A DNA stretch of 56,187 nucleotides from CAYFLR01 sp964343805 (GCA_964343805.1 CAYFLR010000038.1:1-56187); one strand, 5' to 3'. Positions 1 through 8,973 are shown, counted from the stretch's first letter. The notes: generated by a model from the sequence alone, not told the origin. Made by a program: numbers and translations.

Positions 1-266
1 AGTTTTAATGCTTCCTCTTTTGTTTTGTTTTTGAGCATCATTGTCATAATAGAAGCAGCTGCCTGTGAAATGGCACATCCTTCACCTTCAAAGGAGATTT
101 CTTTGATTACATCATCTTCCATCTTGAGATAGACCTGGACTTGATCTCCGCAAAGAGGATTGTGTCCCTCGGCAGAAATGTAAGGCTCATCCAGTTTATT
201 CTTATTATGAGGGCGTTGATTATGATCTAAAATCGTCTGTTGATACAATTCTGATAGTTGGCTCAT
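1..266 (-). CDS. sufU: SufU-like iron-sulfur cluster scaffold (partial, 3' end off the window)
   Basis: Reading leftwards from an ATG at 266 gives 88 residues before the window edge. The product resembles the SufU/IscU scaffold that receives sulfur from SufS and assembles Fe-S clusters in the cytoplasm. Visible family features are NPLCGD, giving Cys39 and Asp41, and GEGCAIS, giving Cys64. These are two of the three metal-ligand cysteines; the third would lie beyond the edge. The start overlaps the sufS stop in an ATGA arrangement, so the genes are translationally coupled. Expected full length is about 140-150 residues. Family assignment is confident; SufU rather than IscU is inferred from the pairing with SufS. 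Confidence 0.9.
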   Translation of the reverse strand, partial: MSQLSELYQQTILDHNQRPHNKNKLDEPYISAEGHNPLCGDQVQVYLKMEDDVIKEISFEGEGCAISQAAASIMTMMLKNKTKEEALK

Positions 267-763
267 GATGGAAATATCCTTTTTATATTTTTCAAGGAAT
301 GAATAAAGAAATCTATTTCATCCAAGGTATTATACATAGCTAAAGAGAGTCTGGCGGTAGCAGGCACTTTAAAGTGTTGCATTATCGGCTGTGCACAATG
401 ATGACCTGCTCTCACCGCAATTCCATCATTGTCCAGTAAGGTGGCAATATCATGGGGGTGAACGCCTTGGATCACAAATGAGATGGCTCCGGTTTTTTGC
501 TTTGCTTCCCCGATGATTTTGATTCCTTCGATCTGTTTTAGGTTATTTTCAGCATAGACTAAGAGATTGTGTTCATACTCTTTTACGGCCTCAAAATTAA
601 GACCTTTGAGGTAATCGATGGCGGCAGACAATCCTAATGCACCAGCAGCATTGGGAGATCCAGCCTCAAATTTCAAAGGAGGCTTCATGAAAGTTGATTT
701 TTCAAAGGAGACGGTCTCTATCATGTCGCCTCCTCCTTGATATGGGTCTATTAGTTCTAGCAA
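263..763 (-). pseudogene. sufS: SufS cysteine desulfurase, C-terminal part
   Basis: This is the C-terminal part of the interrupted sufS gene, in the same reading frame as the upstream piece. It carries the conserved GGGDMIETVSF segment, FEAGSPN, and the active-site cysteine loop RAGHHCAQP, whose Cys carries the persulfide. ASLAMYN-type C-terminal residues (LSLAMYNTLDEID) are also present. Read through the two stops, the whole gene is 424 codons, close to the usual 406-420. There is no convincing ribosome binding site for separate translation from the TTG at 763. No other damage is visible. It overlaps sufU by 4 bases. Confidence 0.85.
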
Positions 764-775
764 TTCTTCTTTTCA

Positions 776-1537
776 TTATAATATACCGATCCCTGTGGGA
801 CCGTACATTTTATGGCCGGAGAAGGCGAAAAAGTCACAATCTAAATCTTGCACATCAATGGGTAAATGAGAGACTGCCTGCGCGCCATCGATTAAAACTG
901 GAACGCCCTGCTGATGAGCAATTTGAATCATTCTTTTAATGGGATTTATAGTTCCCAGGACATTTGAAACATATGAGAGAGCGATAAATTTGGTCTGGGG
1001 AGAAAGCAGCTTTTTATATTCTGAAATCAGCAGCTCTCCTTGATCATTCATGGGCACCACCTTAAGCACTGCTCCCGTTTGTTCACAAAGAATTTGCCAA
1101 GGAACAATGTTGGAATGATGTTCCATGGCGGAGATAATAATTTCATCCCCTTTACGAATAAATTTACGACCATAGCTCTGAGCTACCAAATTGATAGCCT
1201 CGGTGGTACCTCGCACGAAAACCACCTCTTCGGTTTTCTCGGCATTTATAAATTTTTTTACTTTTTCTCGAGCTTCATTATACTGATGGGTTCGTCGCTC
1301 ACTGAGTCCATAAATTCCTCGGTGGACATTGGCCACTCCATTGGCATAAAACTCATTTACGGCACTTATTACAGACTGCGGTTTCTGGGTTGTAGCAGCA
1401 TTATCTAGATAAACTAGAGTCTTTTGTTGGTTGGTAGAGTGGAGACCAGGGAAATCGTCTCGGACCATTTCTCCGATAAATTCACTTTCAATTTCAATAC
1501 TGGGACCATGGATAATCGGTTCTACATTTCTTAACAT
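776..1537 (-). pseudogene. sufS: SufS cysteine desulfurase, N-terminal part, ending at two in-frame stops
   Basis: This 253-residue piece covers the PLP-binding half of a SufS-type cysteine desulfurase, which takes sulfur from cysteine for Fe-S cluster assembly. It shows LVYLDNAATTQKP, EHHSN and the PLP-lysine motif FSGHKMYGPTG. The ATG at 1537 is chosen over a TTG at 1558 because AAGGAG sits 7 bases upstream of it. After GPTGIGIL come TAA (776-778) and TGA (773-775), where relatives have Tyr and Gly/Val. The same frame then continues as KEELLELID into the C-terminal part, so the break is two stop codons, not a net frameshift. Either the gene is inactivated or the assembly is wrong here; intact flanking sequence favours a recent or artefactual change. 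Confidence 0.85.
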
Positions 1538-1573
1538 GTTGTTCTCCTTAAAAATCAACTCCTAGGCATCTAT

Positions 1574-1592
1574 ATAGCAATTTATATGCCAA
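1574..1592 (-). promoter_or_regulatory. Sigma-54 (-24/-12) type promoter for sufS-sufU
   Basis: On the minus strand the sequence reads TTGGCAT-N4-ATTGCTAT. GG and GC are separated by the canonical 10 bases and both core elements match. The predicted transcription start is near 1565, leaving a 28-base leader with AAGGAG before the ATG at 1537. No comparable sigma-70 match was noticed. Assignment rests on consensus alone. Confidence 0.55.
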
Positions 1593-1656
1593 CAATGGGA
1601 GATGGGGTTATTTGCCTGTTATGCTTAGTGTAGAGGGATAAACATAGAAGAAATTT

Positions 1657-1692
1657 TGTTTCAAAAATGGAGAGCTTGAAACAGAGTGTTTC
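1657..1692. promoter_or_regulatory. GAAACA/TGTTTC inverted repeats upstream of the suf promoter
   Basis: TGTTTCAA (1657-1664) and TTGAAACA (1676-1683) form a perfect 8-bp inverted repeat with an 11-base spacer, and TGTTTC follows again at 1687-1692. The centre is about 105 bp upstream of the predicted suf start site, a typical position for an enhancer bound by a sigma-54 activator. It also touches the 3' end of the upstream gene, so a role in transcript termination is possible but it is not GC-rich. Confidence 0.35.
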
Positions 1693-3025
1693 ATCTCTCT
1701 CTTTGATGTTGAGGCTGGACTGAATACTCAATTTGATCTTGCACTTGGTATTGGATTTGAGCACTGATGTCGTAGTCATCATATTGATCCGCTAGAGGAT
1801 CAATATTCGCTCTTTTTGCTACCAGTTGGTATAATTCGGCTATTTCTGGCTTTACTTTCTGCAGCCACTCGTAGGCTTCAGGGTCCATATGAACAAAGGT
1901 TTCATGGACAAAGCGAAGCATGCCGGCTTTGATTTTAAATTGACCATAAATGCTGGGATTAAATCCATAAATACCAGCAATAAGATTACGATTGTAAGCA
2001 TTTTTTCCTCGGGCAGCGGAAACATAGAACTGCAACACCACATCAGAACTAAAAGACCTTCTTACAAAAAGGGAGAGTTGCTGGTCAAGTGACACTCCCT
2101 TCTCCAGATTGTAAATGACCTGTCTAATGTTTTCCATTCGGGCATCGCAACCCTCTTTGGTTCTTTCGATCTTGTCATCATTGTCGGTGACTCGAATCTC
2201 TGCCCCCACTCCTAAGTTTGGCATTCCTGGATATCCGGCAGCTGCAATGGAGAGCACATCTCGGGTGTACCCAGCACAATTATTACCAAAGAAGTCATAA
2301 GAGCTGTTGTAATTGGAATCTGCACACATTAAACGTTCAATGGCCACAGAATCAGATTGATTATCTAATAAGGGGATAGGTGAGCACATAATTCCCCCTT
2401 TAAGCATGGATCCCCAGAGTTCACGTCCGGCCAATGCATCTTTTGTTTCATGCACTCCACCATCAATTAAGACCGCAACATGATGTGCTGGAGTTATGGG
2501 ATGGAAAAAGGTCATACTCCAGGAGAGGGAAGATGCGAGGTTATTGGTGCATAAATGAACTCGATTTGAAACCTTTGAAAAGGCGTATAATGGAGACTTA
2601 ATAGTCATAACAGCATCCGAAACCATATCATTAGCCAGAGCTAAGGGATTTAAGATGCTGTCAGAGTATTTATATCCAGCTATTTCAAGGTTTTCGAGTG
2701 ATTGATAGTGTTCGTTCTGGGCAAAACTACTGGCTGATTTGGCAAGATAAACCGTTCCTGTCGCAGTATTAATCGTTCGGTATACAGTTTTTCCTGTAAT
2801 TAGGTATTTAATAGGTCTGAGAGTCAGCCTAGGTAAGAATTTGACGACTTTTGTTAAATAGCCCTCATGCCTTTTTCCCCATCTTTTTTCAATCAGTGAG
2901 AGGGTCTGTGGGTGAGGGGCAGCTGTTTCTAATTCACTGCTTTTAACTTGGCTGTCAGTGGCGAGCCGTTTTTTACAACTGAAACATAACATGGTCAAAA
3001 GAATTACCATAAGAACTCTTTTCAT
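1691..3025 (-). CDS. Lipoprotein with a possible permuted papain-like (NlpC/P60/LRAT-type) domain
   Basis: Predicted 444-residue lipoprotein: a short hydrophobic signal ends in the lipobox LCFSC with Cys17. Within the mature protein, HHVAVLIDGG (His181/182) precedes FFGNNCAGYTRDVL (Cys250). This His-before-Cys order and the NNC context recall circularly permuted NlpC/P60-type proteins, which can be amidases, thioesterases or acyltransferases. The match is by motif only, so function is inference. The ATG at 3025 (GGGG just upstream) is preferred to the GTG at 3037 because it begins MKRVLMVILL. The C-terminus is Gln/Tyr/Asp-rich. The gene is divergent from sfsA and ends just before the suf control region. 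Confidence 0.7.
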   Translation of the reverse strand: MKRVLMVILLTMLCFSCKKRLATDSQVKSSELETAAPHPQTLSLIEKRWGKRHEGYLTKVVKFLPRLTLRPIKYLITGKTVYRTINTATGTVYLAKSASSFAQNEHYQSLENLEIAGYKYSDSILNPLALANDMVSDAVMTIKSPLYAFSKVSNRVHLCTNNLASSLSWSMTFFHPITPAHHVAVLIDGGVHETKDALAGRELWGSMLKGGIMCSPIPLLDNQSDSVAIERLMCADSNYNSSYDFFGNNCAGYTRDVLSIAAAGYPGMPNLGVGAEIRVTDNDDKIERTKEGCDARMENIRQVIYNLEKGVSLDQQLSLFVRRSFSSDVVLQFYVSAARGKNAYNRNLIAGIYGFNPSIYGQFKIKAGMLRFVHETFVHMDPEAYEWLQKVKPEIAELYQLVAKRANIDPLADQYDDYDISAQIQYQVQDQIEYSVQPQHQRER

Positions 3026-3115
3026 TTTAATCCCCACTAATTAAATGGTACTTTCTGCTTTCAACACTATTCGGCCAAAAAAATAGAAAGTTTACTTTTA
3101 TTGGAGTTTGGACTT

Positions 3116-3832
3116 ATGTTCTATGATTCTCCGCTGCAGGCGGCTCTCTTTTTAAAAAGATACAAACGGTTTTTAGTAGATGTTCGGTTTCCAAATGGGG
3201 AGGAAATGACTGTTCATTGTCCCAATACAGGGAGCATGGCAACATGCCTTTTTGAGCAAGGTCGGGTCCTGCTCAGCCACTCTAAATACCCCAAAAGAAA
3301 ATATGCTTATACCTTAGAACTAACCAATAGTGGCAAGTCTTGGATTTTAGTGAATACTCATAAAACGAATCATCTAGCCAAAGAGGCGATTTTAAATGGA
3401 ACCATCAAGGAACTATCTGGGTATGATGAGCTCTTAACTGAACAAGCCTATGGTGAAAAAAGTCGTATTGATATCTTGCTAAAAGGAAAAGAGGGGCTCT
3501 GTTATGTAGAGGTTAAGAATGTGACTTTGTTAGGCTCTGATGGCCATTATCAATTTCCTGATGCAGTTACTACCCGAGGGCAAAAACACCTTAAGGAATT
3601 GACTTCCATGGTGAAAAAAGGTCATCGGGCAGTGATGCTCTATGTTATTGGGAGAAAAGATGGTGAAAACTTTCGGGTGGCTCATGAAATTGATTCAACC
3701 TATAACCAGCTCCTAATGAAGGCTCACAAGCAAGGGGTGGAGGTCCTGTGTTACCAAACTGAATGCTCTGCCACTGAGCTTACCATCACTTCACCCGTGA
3801 CTTGGATTCCAAATACAGTGGAGGCTATTTGA
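3116..3832 (+). CDS. sfsA: SfsA family protein (sugar fermentation stimulation protein A)
   Basis: 238 residues, the normal length for SfsA. Recognisable features are VHCPNTGSM near the N-terminus, LVNTHKTN, the nuclease-like core SRIDILL...YVEVKNVTLL, and FPDAVTTRGQKHLKEL. The family has an OB-like N-terminal domain and a PD-(D/E)XK-like domain and binds DNA non-specifically; its physiological role is poorly defined. The ATG at 3116 fits the family N-terminus better than the TTG at 3101, which would add five residues; GGAG lies upstream. The last 8 bases overlap the convergent gene ending at 3825. Confidence 0.9.
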   Translation: MFYDSPLQAALFLKRYKRFLVDVRFPNGEEMTVHCPNTGSMATCLFEQGRVLLSHSKYPKRKYAYTLELTNSGKSWILVNTHKTNHLAKEAILNGTIKELSGYDELLTEQAYGEKSRIDILLKGKEGLCYVEVKNVTLLGSDGHYQFPDAVTTRGQKHLKELTSMVKKGHRAVMLYVIGRKDGENFRVAHEIDSTYNQLLMKAHKQGVEVLCYQTECSATELTITSPVTWIPNTVEAI

Positions 3833-4469
3833 TCATGGTGTGATGAAGTTGTTCTTTACTATGATCAAAGTGATTATTTTGCGGGGTGATACTGTAGATA
3901 AAATTCCTATCCCAGTTGTTGTATATGGTTCCATCGCGACCGGTGAAACGGAGAAATGGGTTAAAGCTATAAATCGCATTTTCGGAACTCATGATGGTGC
4001 CTTCCCAACAGTTGGCAAGTCCAATAAACTTATGAACTAGTCCCTCTTGACCATCTTTCATAATCACTTTTCGTCCCATACCCAGGTTAGATTTCTTAAT
4101 ATAATGCCCTTTACTGTAGGAGGCATAAAAACCTAAGCCTTCCGCATTGTCAAAGGCCCGCTTTTTAGTGAGAGTTTCAATTTCCAGCACTCGGCAATAA
4201 GCGGTGTTTTTATTAAGGTCGATGGCGTGAAAAGCAAAACCGCCAAAAGCTTTCTCAATATCCTGTACGTTGCTGATGGACGTATTTTCATTGCAATCAG
4301 TGCAGAAGGTATTAAAGTACATGCCATCATAATAGTTGAGAGGTATCAGGGCTCTTGCACTTAATACAGTGATATCATCTGAGGCTTGATCGATGATTCG
4401 ATCTACTGCGGTAAGCGAAGAGAGACTGACAGATAATAGAGCTACTGCTAGCTTAAGATATGTATGCAT
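3825..4469 (-). CDS. Secreted protein of unknown function
   Basis: 214 residues starting MHTYLKLAVALLSVSLSSLTA, a clear Sec signal peptide with probable cleavage after residue 21. The ATG at 4469 follows GGAGGAAA closely and is preferred to the ATG at 4484. The mature part contains CTDC and a few other cysteines and ends in a polar, His-rich tail (NNHFDHSKEQLHH). I do not recognise a family. The gene has its own 5' region and converges on sfsA. Export is well supported; function is unknown. Confidence 0.7.
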   Translation of the reverse strand: MHTYLKLAVALLSVSLSSLTAVDRIIDQASDDITVLSARALIPLNYYDGMYFNTFCTDCNENTSISNVQDIEKAFGGFAFHAIDLNKNTAYCRVLEIETLTKKRAFDNAEGLGFYASYSKGHYIKKSNLGMGRKVIMKDGQEGLVHKFIGLANCWEGTIMSSENAIYSFNPFLRFTGRDGTIYNNWDRNFIYSITPQNNHFDHSKEQLHHTMIK

Positions 4470-4596
4470 ATGGTTTTCCTCCATAAATTATTTTTAGTTT
4501 CTACGAAGGTTCATACCATAATTTGAAACAATGTCTAGAAGATAATGAGGTAATTATACAAAAAAAGTAATTTTTTAACGTATTTTGTTGAAACAG

Positions 4597-5973
4597 CTAA
4601 GGGAGGGATATTTCCAGCTCGGTGATTTTCTGATAGAGGTAGCCGCGAGCCAGACCCAATACTTTTGCTGCCTTAGAGACGGAGCCATCTGTTAATTTGA
4701 GGACAGAGATGATGTAAGTGCGTTCAACCTGTTTTTTCAGGTCTTTTAGAGAGATTACTTCATCAATGCTCTCTGGTAACCACTCATTGGTATTGCCGCT
4801 AGGTAGAGGGTTACTATGAGGAAGCAGAGATTTGATAGACTCTTCACTTATCTCCTTTTCTGGGAGTAAAACGATTCGTTCTGCAATATTTCTGAGTTCT
4901 CTAATATTACCTGGCCAATTGTAGGAGGTTAGTTTTGTTCTCGCCTCTTGGGTGATTTTTTTAATGGGCTCGTTATGCTTACTGCACAGAGAACAAATAA
5001 AATGATTCATGATAAGAATGACATCTTCTCCTCTCTCTCTTAGAGGGGGAAGGACGATGCGCCCCACATTCAGCCGAAAGAAAAGGTCTTTTCTTAAACG
5101 ACCATTTTCTACTTCTTGTTCTGGATCACGGGAGGTGGCCGCGATCAAACGCACATCACAGGTCTGGACTTTTTTACTGCCCACACGCTGCACCTCTCCA
5201 TTTTCCAGAAATCTTAGCAATTTGGATTGAGCTTGTTCAGATAGTTCTCCTATCTCATCGAGAAAAAGGGTCCCGCCATCCGCCATCTCAATTTTACCTA
5301 TTTGATTACTGGATGCCCCGGTAAAAGCACCTTTGGTATGACCAAAGAGTTCACTTTCGATCAGAGTTTCGGGAATGGCTGCTGAATTGACTATAATGAA
5401 AGGTTCATTAGCCCGCTTTGATTGTCGCCAAATGTGATGGGCAATCACCTCTTTACCGGTTCCAGTCTCGCCGGTAATTAAAACTTTTATATCTTTTTGG
5501 GCAAACTGATTGATTTGCGACTTTACCCCTTTTATCGCATTCGAATCACCGATCAGGTCGTGAGAGCTATTGTTAGTATGGGTGATGGTATTTAAAGAGT
5601 CTTTCATTTTGGAAGACTCGAGAGCTCTGATGATAGAGACTTCCAGTTTTTCGGCACTCACGGGTTTTTGAACAAAGTCAAAGGCCCCGAGCCGGATAGC
5701 GTCCACCGCTTCATTGGCACTGGCGGCTCCTGATAAAATGATGATGGGCAGTTCTATTTTTTCCTCTTGCAGTCTCTTGAGTAATGAGTGACAGGTTTGC
5801 ATATTGGGAAAATGGACATCCAGAATCACTACATCTGGTTGCTGACGAGTGATCAATTGGTAACCCTCTTCTAGATTATCTGCCTCTAAAAACTGATACT
5901 CTTCCCCCATTAAAGAGATGCGAATGGCATCACGGATGGCTTTTTCATCATCAATTATTAAAAGACGAATCAT
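4597..5973 (-). CDS. NtrC-family response regulator (sigma-54 activator)
   Basis: 458 residues with the full NtrC layout: receiver domain (about 1-120; acidic pocket Asp8/Asp9, phosphoacceptor Asp52 in VVILDVHFP, Lys103), AAA+ domain (about 140-375; Walker A GETGTGKE at 168-175, sigma-54-contacting GAFTGA at 215-220, Walker B GGTLFLDE at 233-240), and a C-terminal Fis-type helix-turn-helix (GSVSKAAKVLGLARGYLYQK). It should be phosphorylated by the kinase encoded immediately upstream, with which it overlaps in an ATGA. As last gene of a five-gene operon whose promoter is itself sigma-54-like, it is the best candidate for the activator binding the tandem dyads at 9873-9911 and 16882-16921. Confidence 0.95.
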   Translation of the reverse strand: MIRLLIIDDEKAIRDAIRISLMGEEYQFLEADNLEEGYQLITRQQPDVVILDVHFPNMQTCHSLLKRLQEEKIELPIIILSGAASANEAVDAIRLGAFDFVQKPVSAEKLEVSIIRALESSKMKDSLNTITHTNNSSHDLIGDSNAIKGVKSQINQFAQKDIKVLITGETGTGKEVIAHHIWRQSKRANEPFIIVNSAAIPETLIESELFGHTKGAFTGASSNQIGKIEMADGGTLFLDEIGELSEQAQSKLLRFLENGEVQRVGSKKVQTCDVRLIAATSRDPEQEVENGRLRKDLFFRLNVGRIVLPPLRERGEDVILIMNHFICSLCSKHNEPIKKITQEARTKLTSYNWPGNIRELRNIAERIVLLPEKEISEESIKSLLPHSNPLPSGNTNEWLPESIDEVISLKDLKKQVERTYIISVLKLTDGSVSKAAKVLGLARGYLYQKITELEISLP

Positions 5974-7121
5974 ACTTTCTCCTTTGGGGGCTGCTTATAA
6001 AGAGGGAACTGGCAGGTAAACTCCACTCCCTCTTGGTGATTATTGGAAGTTAAACTGAGACTCCCTCCATGATCACAGGCTATTTTCTGACTAATGGTTA
6101 GGCCCAAGCCCATATTTAATTTGGAACCGGTGCCTGCTTTAGTGGAGAGATAGGGATCAAAAATTTGATCAGCTAGTTCATGAGGAATGGTTTTACCACT
6201 GTTTTTTAAAATGAACTGTAATTGATTGGGAGTGATGTTTAATTTAAACCGAAGGTGAATCGATGCTCCTGGATTGGCTTCTACCGCATTTTTCATCAAA
6301 TTAAATAGCAAATCTCTCAAGAGTTTGGCATCGAAAAAAGCTGATTGAATGTTTCCTTTAAAAAGGTCAGTGGAGAGTTTTATTTCCGGCCCAAAGACTC
6401 CCTCATACTGCTCTTTAAAGTTTGCCATAAAATCGGTAAGATTTACTTTTTCCCATTTGGGTTTTGGTAGTTTGCCGAAGGTAGCAAAGGTGTCGATCAT
6501 ATTTTCTATCTCTTGCACTTGGTCGCCAATTAGCCTAGTTGACTGTTCTAAGAAGGCTAAAAAGGCCTCCGGCTTTAACTGTTTTTGTTTTTCTAGCATT
6601 TTTCCATTTACTAATTTAATAGGAGTGATGGGATGTCTTAACTCATGGATGAGCATACGCGCAATTTGCTGCCAGTTTTCTAAACTGTGCAGACGCTCCA
6701 CCTTTTGGAGCGCTTCCTCTTTACTCTGCCACAGAAGTTGGGTGCGTCTTACAATGGTGTAGGAAATAATAAGGGCGAGGATCAAACTGATGGTCACCAC
6801 CATTAAAGCATTTTGAATACTCTGGCGTTGAAGGTTTTCAAGCAGTTGTTTTTTTAAAAGGAAAAAGGTCTGCAATGATTTTTTGGTCTCTACCCCTTTT
6901 TGAAAGATTTTCTTGTACTCCTTTTTTTGGTCAGGATCCAGTTCTGCGGCCTTTTTTAAAGTGGAAAGATGGTGGTCTACGGTTTGGTTTAAATTCATTT
7001 TTGCTGCCATCTGATAAACCATTTCTAGGCTTTCCTTTTGCATCTTAAATTGCAGAAGGAGAACTGGAATGAGCACAATGGCAAACATCAGAGTTATTTT
7101 GAACCAAGTATTTTTGATCAC
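5970..7121 (-). CDS. Membrane sensor histidine kinase (NtrY/NtrB-like)
   Basis: 383 residues. One membrane segment at about 7-25, a short periplasmic region (26-104) too small for a large ligand domain, a second membrane segment at about 105-124, then HisKA with phosphoacceptor His159 in MLIHELRHPITP. The ATPase domain shows N278 in LLFNLMKNAVEA, NSGKTIP, and a G-box with NMGLGLTIS. The GTG start overlaps the upstream stop as GTGA; GGAG lies about 11 bases upstream. It is paired with the sigma-54 activator downstream. The small periplasmic loop suggests that sensing depends on a partner, possibly the exported products of the three upstream genes. Confidence 0.93.
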   Translation of the reverse strand: MIKNTWFKITLMFAIVLIPVLLLQFKMQKESLEMVYQMAAKMNLNQTVDHHLSTLKKAAELDPDQKKEYKKIFQKGVETKKSLQTFFLLKKQLLENLQRQSIQNALMVVTISLILALIISYTIVRRTQLLWQSKEEALQKVERLHSLENWQQIARMLIHELRHPITPIKLVNGKMLEKQKQLKPEAFLAFLEQSTRLIGDQVQEIENMIDTFATFGKLPKPKWEKVNLTDFMANFKEQYEGVFGPEIKLSTDLFKGNIQSAFFDAKLLRDLLFNLMKNAVEANPGASIHLRFKLNITPNQLQFILKNSGKTIPHELADQIFDPYLSTKAGTGSKLNMGLGLTISQKIACDHGGSLSLTSNNHQEGVEFTCQFPLYKQPPKEKV

Positions 7122-7603
7122 AGCTGAAAGCTCCTTTCAAAAATAAGGGTTTTAACTTTACTCTCTTTTAAGAGTTTATCCCAATCGAGGTGAAGCCATT
7201 TGGTACTGTCTTGACCAATGGATTGAAACTGAGTGAGATTTCCGTCTAACTGAGGGTTTAAAAGTAAACGAAAAGTATAGCTCCCGGCCTTGGGTAAATT
7301 CTTTTTGCTAAAGATATTACAAAGAGCTTGGGGAGTTTCTTTTAAATTGTAAAACTGCTCTGTTTTATTTGGTATTTTGATCGAAACCTTTTCATCCCAT
7401 AAATCAAATTCTAGTTGGATGGTTTGCTGAAAGTGGAAACCTTTTTTACTACTAATCACACTCACTAGTTTAAAAGGAATGGCAGAAGTGAGCTGAGCCA
7501 TAATACGAGATTCCGCATTTGCGGGCAACGGACAGAAGGGATCCTTTTCTGCTATTAAATCAAAAGTGAGAAGAAAGATGATCAAAAGGAGAATTTTTTT
7601 CAT
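7118..7603 (-). CDS. Small exported protein of the two-component operon
   Basis: 161 residues with a signal peptide (MKKILLLIIFLLTFDLIAEKDP). The mature part is strand-rich, with alternating hydrophobic pattern in the FKLVSVISS...FHFQQTIQLEFDLWDEKVSIKI region. It loosely resembles DUF4390-type proteins found next to NtrY-like kinases, but I cannot confirm this by eye. The ATG at 7603 shares a TAATG junction with the barrel gene stop and ends in a GTGA overlap with the kinase gene, so all three are translationally coupled. A role as periplasmic input to the kinase is inferred from this arrangement. Confidence 0.75.
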   Translation of the reverse strand: MKKILLLIIFLLTFDLIAEKDPFCPLPANAESRIMAQLTSAIPFKLVSVISSKKGFHFQQTIQLEFDLWDEKVSIKIPNKTEQFYNLKETPQALCNIFSKKNLPKAGSYTFRLLLNPQLDGNLTQFQSIGQDSTKWLHLDWDKLLKESKVKTLIFERSFQL

Positions 7604-8946
7604 TAATGTCTCCTCTGACTTTCTAAAACAAAATTTAACCCGGTATTCCAGTATTGATTGGTCCATCCGATACCGAGGGTTACTTTCCACACATTGGGAA
7701 GATCCTGCTGTTCGGGAATAACCATGATGTCGTATGAACTGGCCAATATTGAATAGATTGGAAAGTTCCAAAGTGAGTAATCAAATTGGAGTTCATATTT
7801 AAATTCATATTTCCACTGTCTGGTGAGCATATTTTGATAAAGGGGGAAGGGTAAATCTTTAATTTGTTCGACTCTGGTTTTCAAATGCTGAGTGAGGAAG
7901 GAGTTTTGCCACAGCTTTAAACCCGCCTTTCCTTTAAAATGATAGGCTGGGGTATTTTGTATGACTCGAAAATAATTAAGATGGATAAAAAAGATGGCGT
8001 GATCAAACTCTATCCATGTTTTGAGAGCGGGAAGCCAAGTTAGATCTTCCCAAAAGCTGATGGAGTCAATGTCCTGTATCAGATCATGATAACTTTGGTA
8101 GTGCATGGATGAACCTAAACGGAGTCTAAGATCTTCCACCCAAGTAGCGTTGAGCCACCAATCGAATTCTAGCCCGGCCATGGATTGAAAATCAAATAGG
8201 CTCTCCTCTTCTTTTTCGAAGCTGGTATGGGTGGCTCCTCCTTCTATAAAAAATCTATGATTTACCTGCCTTCCTAAATAGAATTTCAGATCACTTTTAA
8301 AAAGAGTGCTATTAGGGAGGAAAACTTTCATCTGGTCTCGAAGGGGAAATTGCTCCCAAGCCTCTTGGTTAAACTTGTTTACAAAGGGGGCTTTGCTTCT
8401 ATGCTGACGGTAATCAAAAGAGAAGCGGGCGGGAGGGATTTGATTTAACCCTTCGCTGTCAATATCGATGTGAGCTTTGAGATGATCTTTCCATTTATAA
8501 TTGACCTCATTTTGGTCCAGAAGAGCGGTACTCCACCAGATGATTTCTCCCCCTGTTGAGGTGGGGTGGGGAGTTAAATGGGCCCATAAGATGACATGGT
8601 AACGCTTAACTGATTTTTCTAAGGCGAGTTTGACTTGAGTGAATTTCCCACTCTTGATCAGTCTTTTTTGAATGAGTTCTAAATCACTGCTGTAAATCCA
8701 TTGATCCACCTTGAATCCTAAATTGGCAAAAAGATCTTCGCAGATACTGAGTTCTTTTTGAGTGGTCCCAAGGTTTCGCGTAATGAACCTCAAAAGGGTT
8801 TTGGTTTGCTGTTCTTGAGGTTTTTGCGGGGCAAGACCGGAGCACTTTATTTGATCAATATAGTACTTTTTTTGAGAGGCTGCTTGCGCTCCGGGGCTTA
8901 AAAGGGAGCTAAGAAATATAAGGGCAATCCATTTGTAAACTCTCAC
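7603..8946 (-). CDS. Outer-membrane beta-barrel protein with POTRA-like N-terminus
   Basis: 447 residues with signal peptide (cleavage near SPGAQA). After it, a segment around LIQKRLIKSGKFTQVKLALE resembles the end of a POTRA repeat in BamA/TamA-type proteins. The rest alternates hydrophobic and polar residues, is rich in Trp/Tyr/Phe, and suits a transmembrane barrel. The start is GTG at 8946 after AGGAGAGG. Two POTRA-like units may be present (about residues 27-65 and 70-125). It could be a small Omp85-like protein or simply an outer-membrane porin-like barrel. It lies 27 bases after the preceding outer-membrane protein gene and is coupled to the next gene. Confidence 0.7.
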   Translation of the reverse strand: MRVYKWIALIFLSSLLSPGAQAASQKKYYIDQIKCSGLAPQKPQEQQTKTLLRFITRNLGTTQKELSICEDLFANLGFKVDQWIYSSDLELIQKRLIKSGKFTQVKLALEKSVKRYHVILWAHLTPHPTSTGGEIIWWSTALLDQNEVNYKWKDHLKAHIDIDSEGLNQIPPARFSFDYRQHRSKAPFVNKFNQEAWEQFPLRDQMKVFLPNSTLFKSDLKFYLGRQVNHRFFIEGGATHTSFEKEEESLFDFQSMAGLEFDWWLNATWVEDLRLRLGSSMHYQSYHDLIQDIDSISFWEDLTWLPALKTWIEFDHAIFFIHLNYFRVIQNTPAYHFKGKAGLKLWQNSFLTQHLKTRVEQIKDLPFPLYQNMLTRQWKYEFKYELQFDYSLWNFPIYSILASSYDIMVIPEQQDLPNVWKVTLGIGWTNQYWNTGLNFVLESQRRH

Positions 8947-8973
8947 CAGCCTCTCCTAAATAAAAGAGAAATA

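Noticed and set aside
4485..4596. Sigma-54 promoter for the secreted protein at 3825-4469
   Set aside because: TTGAAACA half-sites are present twice, but the best -24/-12 match (TGGTAT...TTCG) lacks the core bases.
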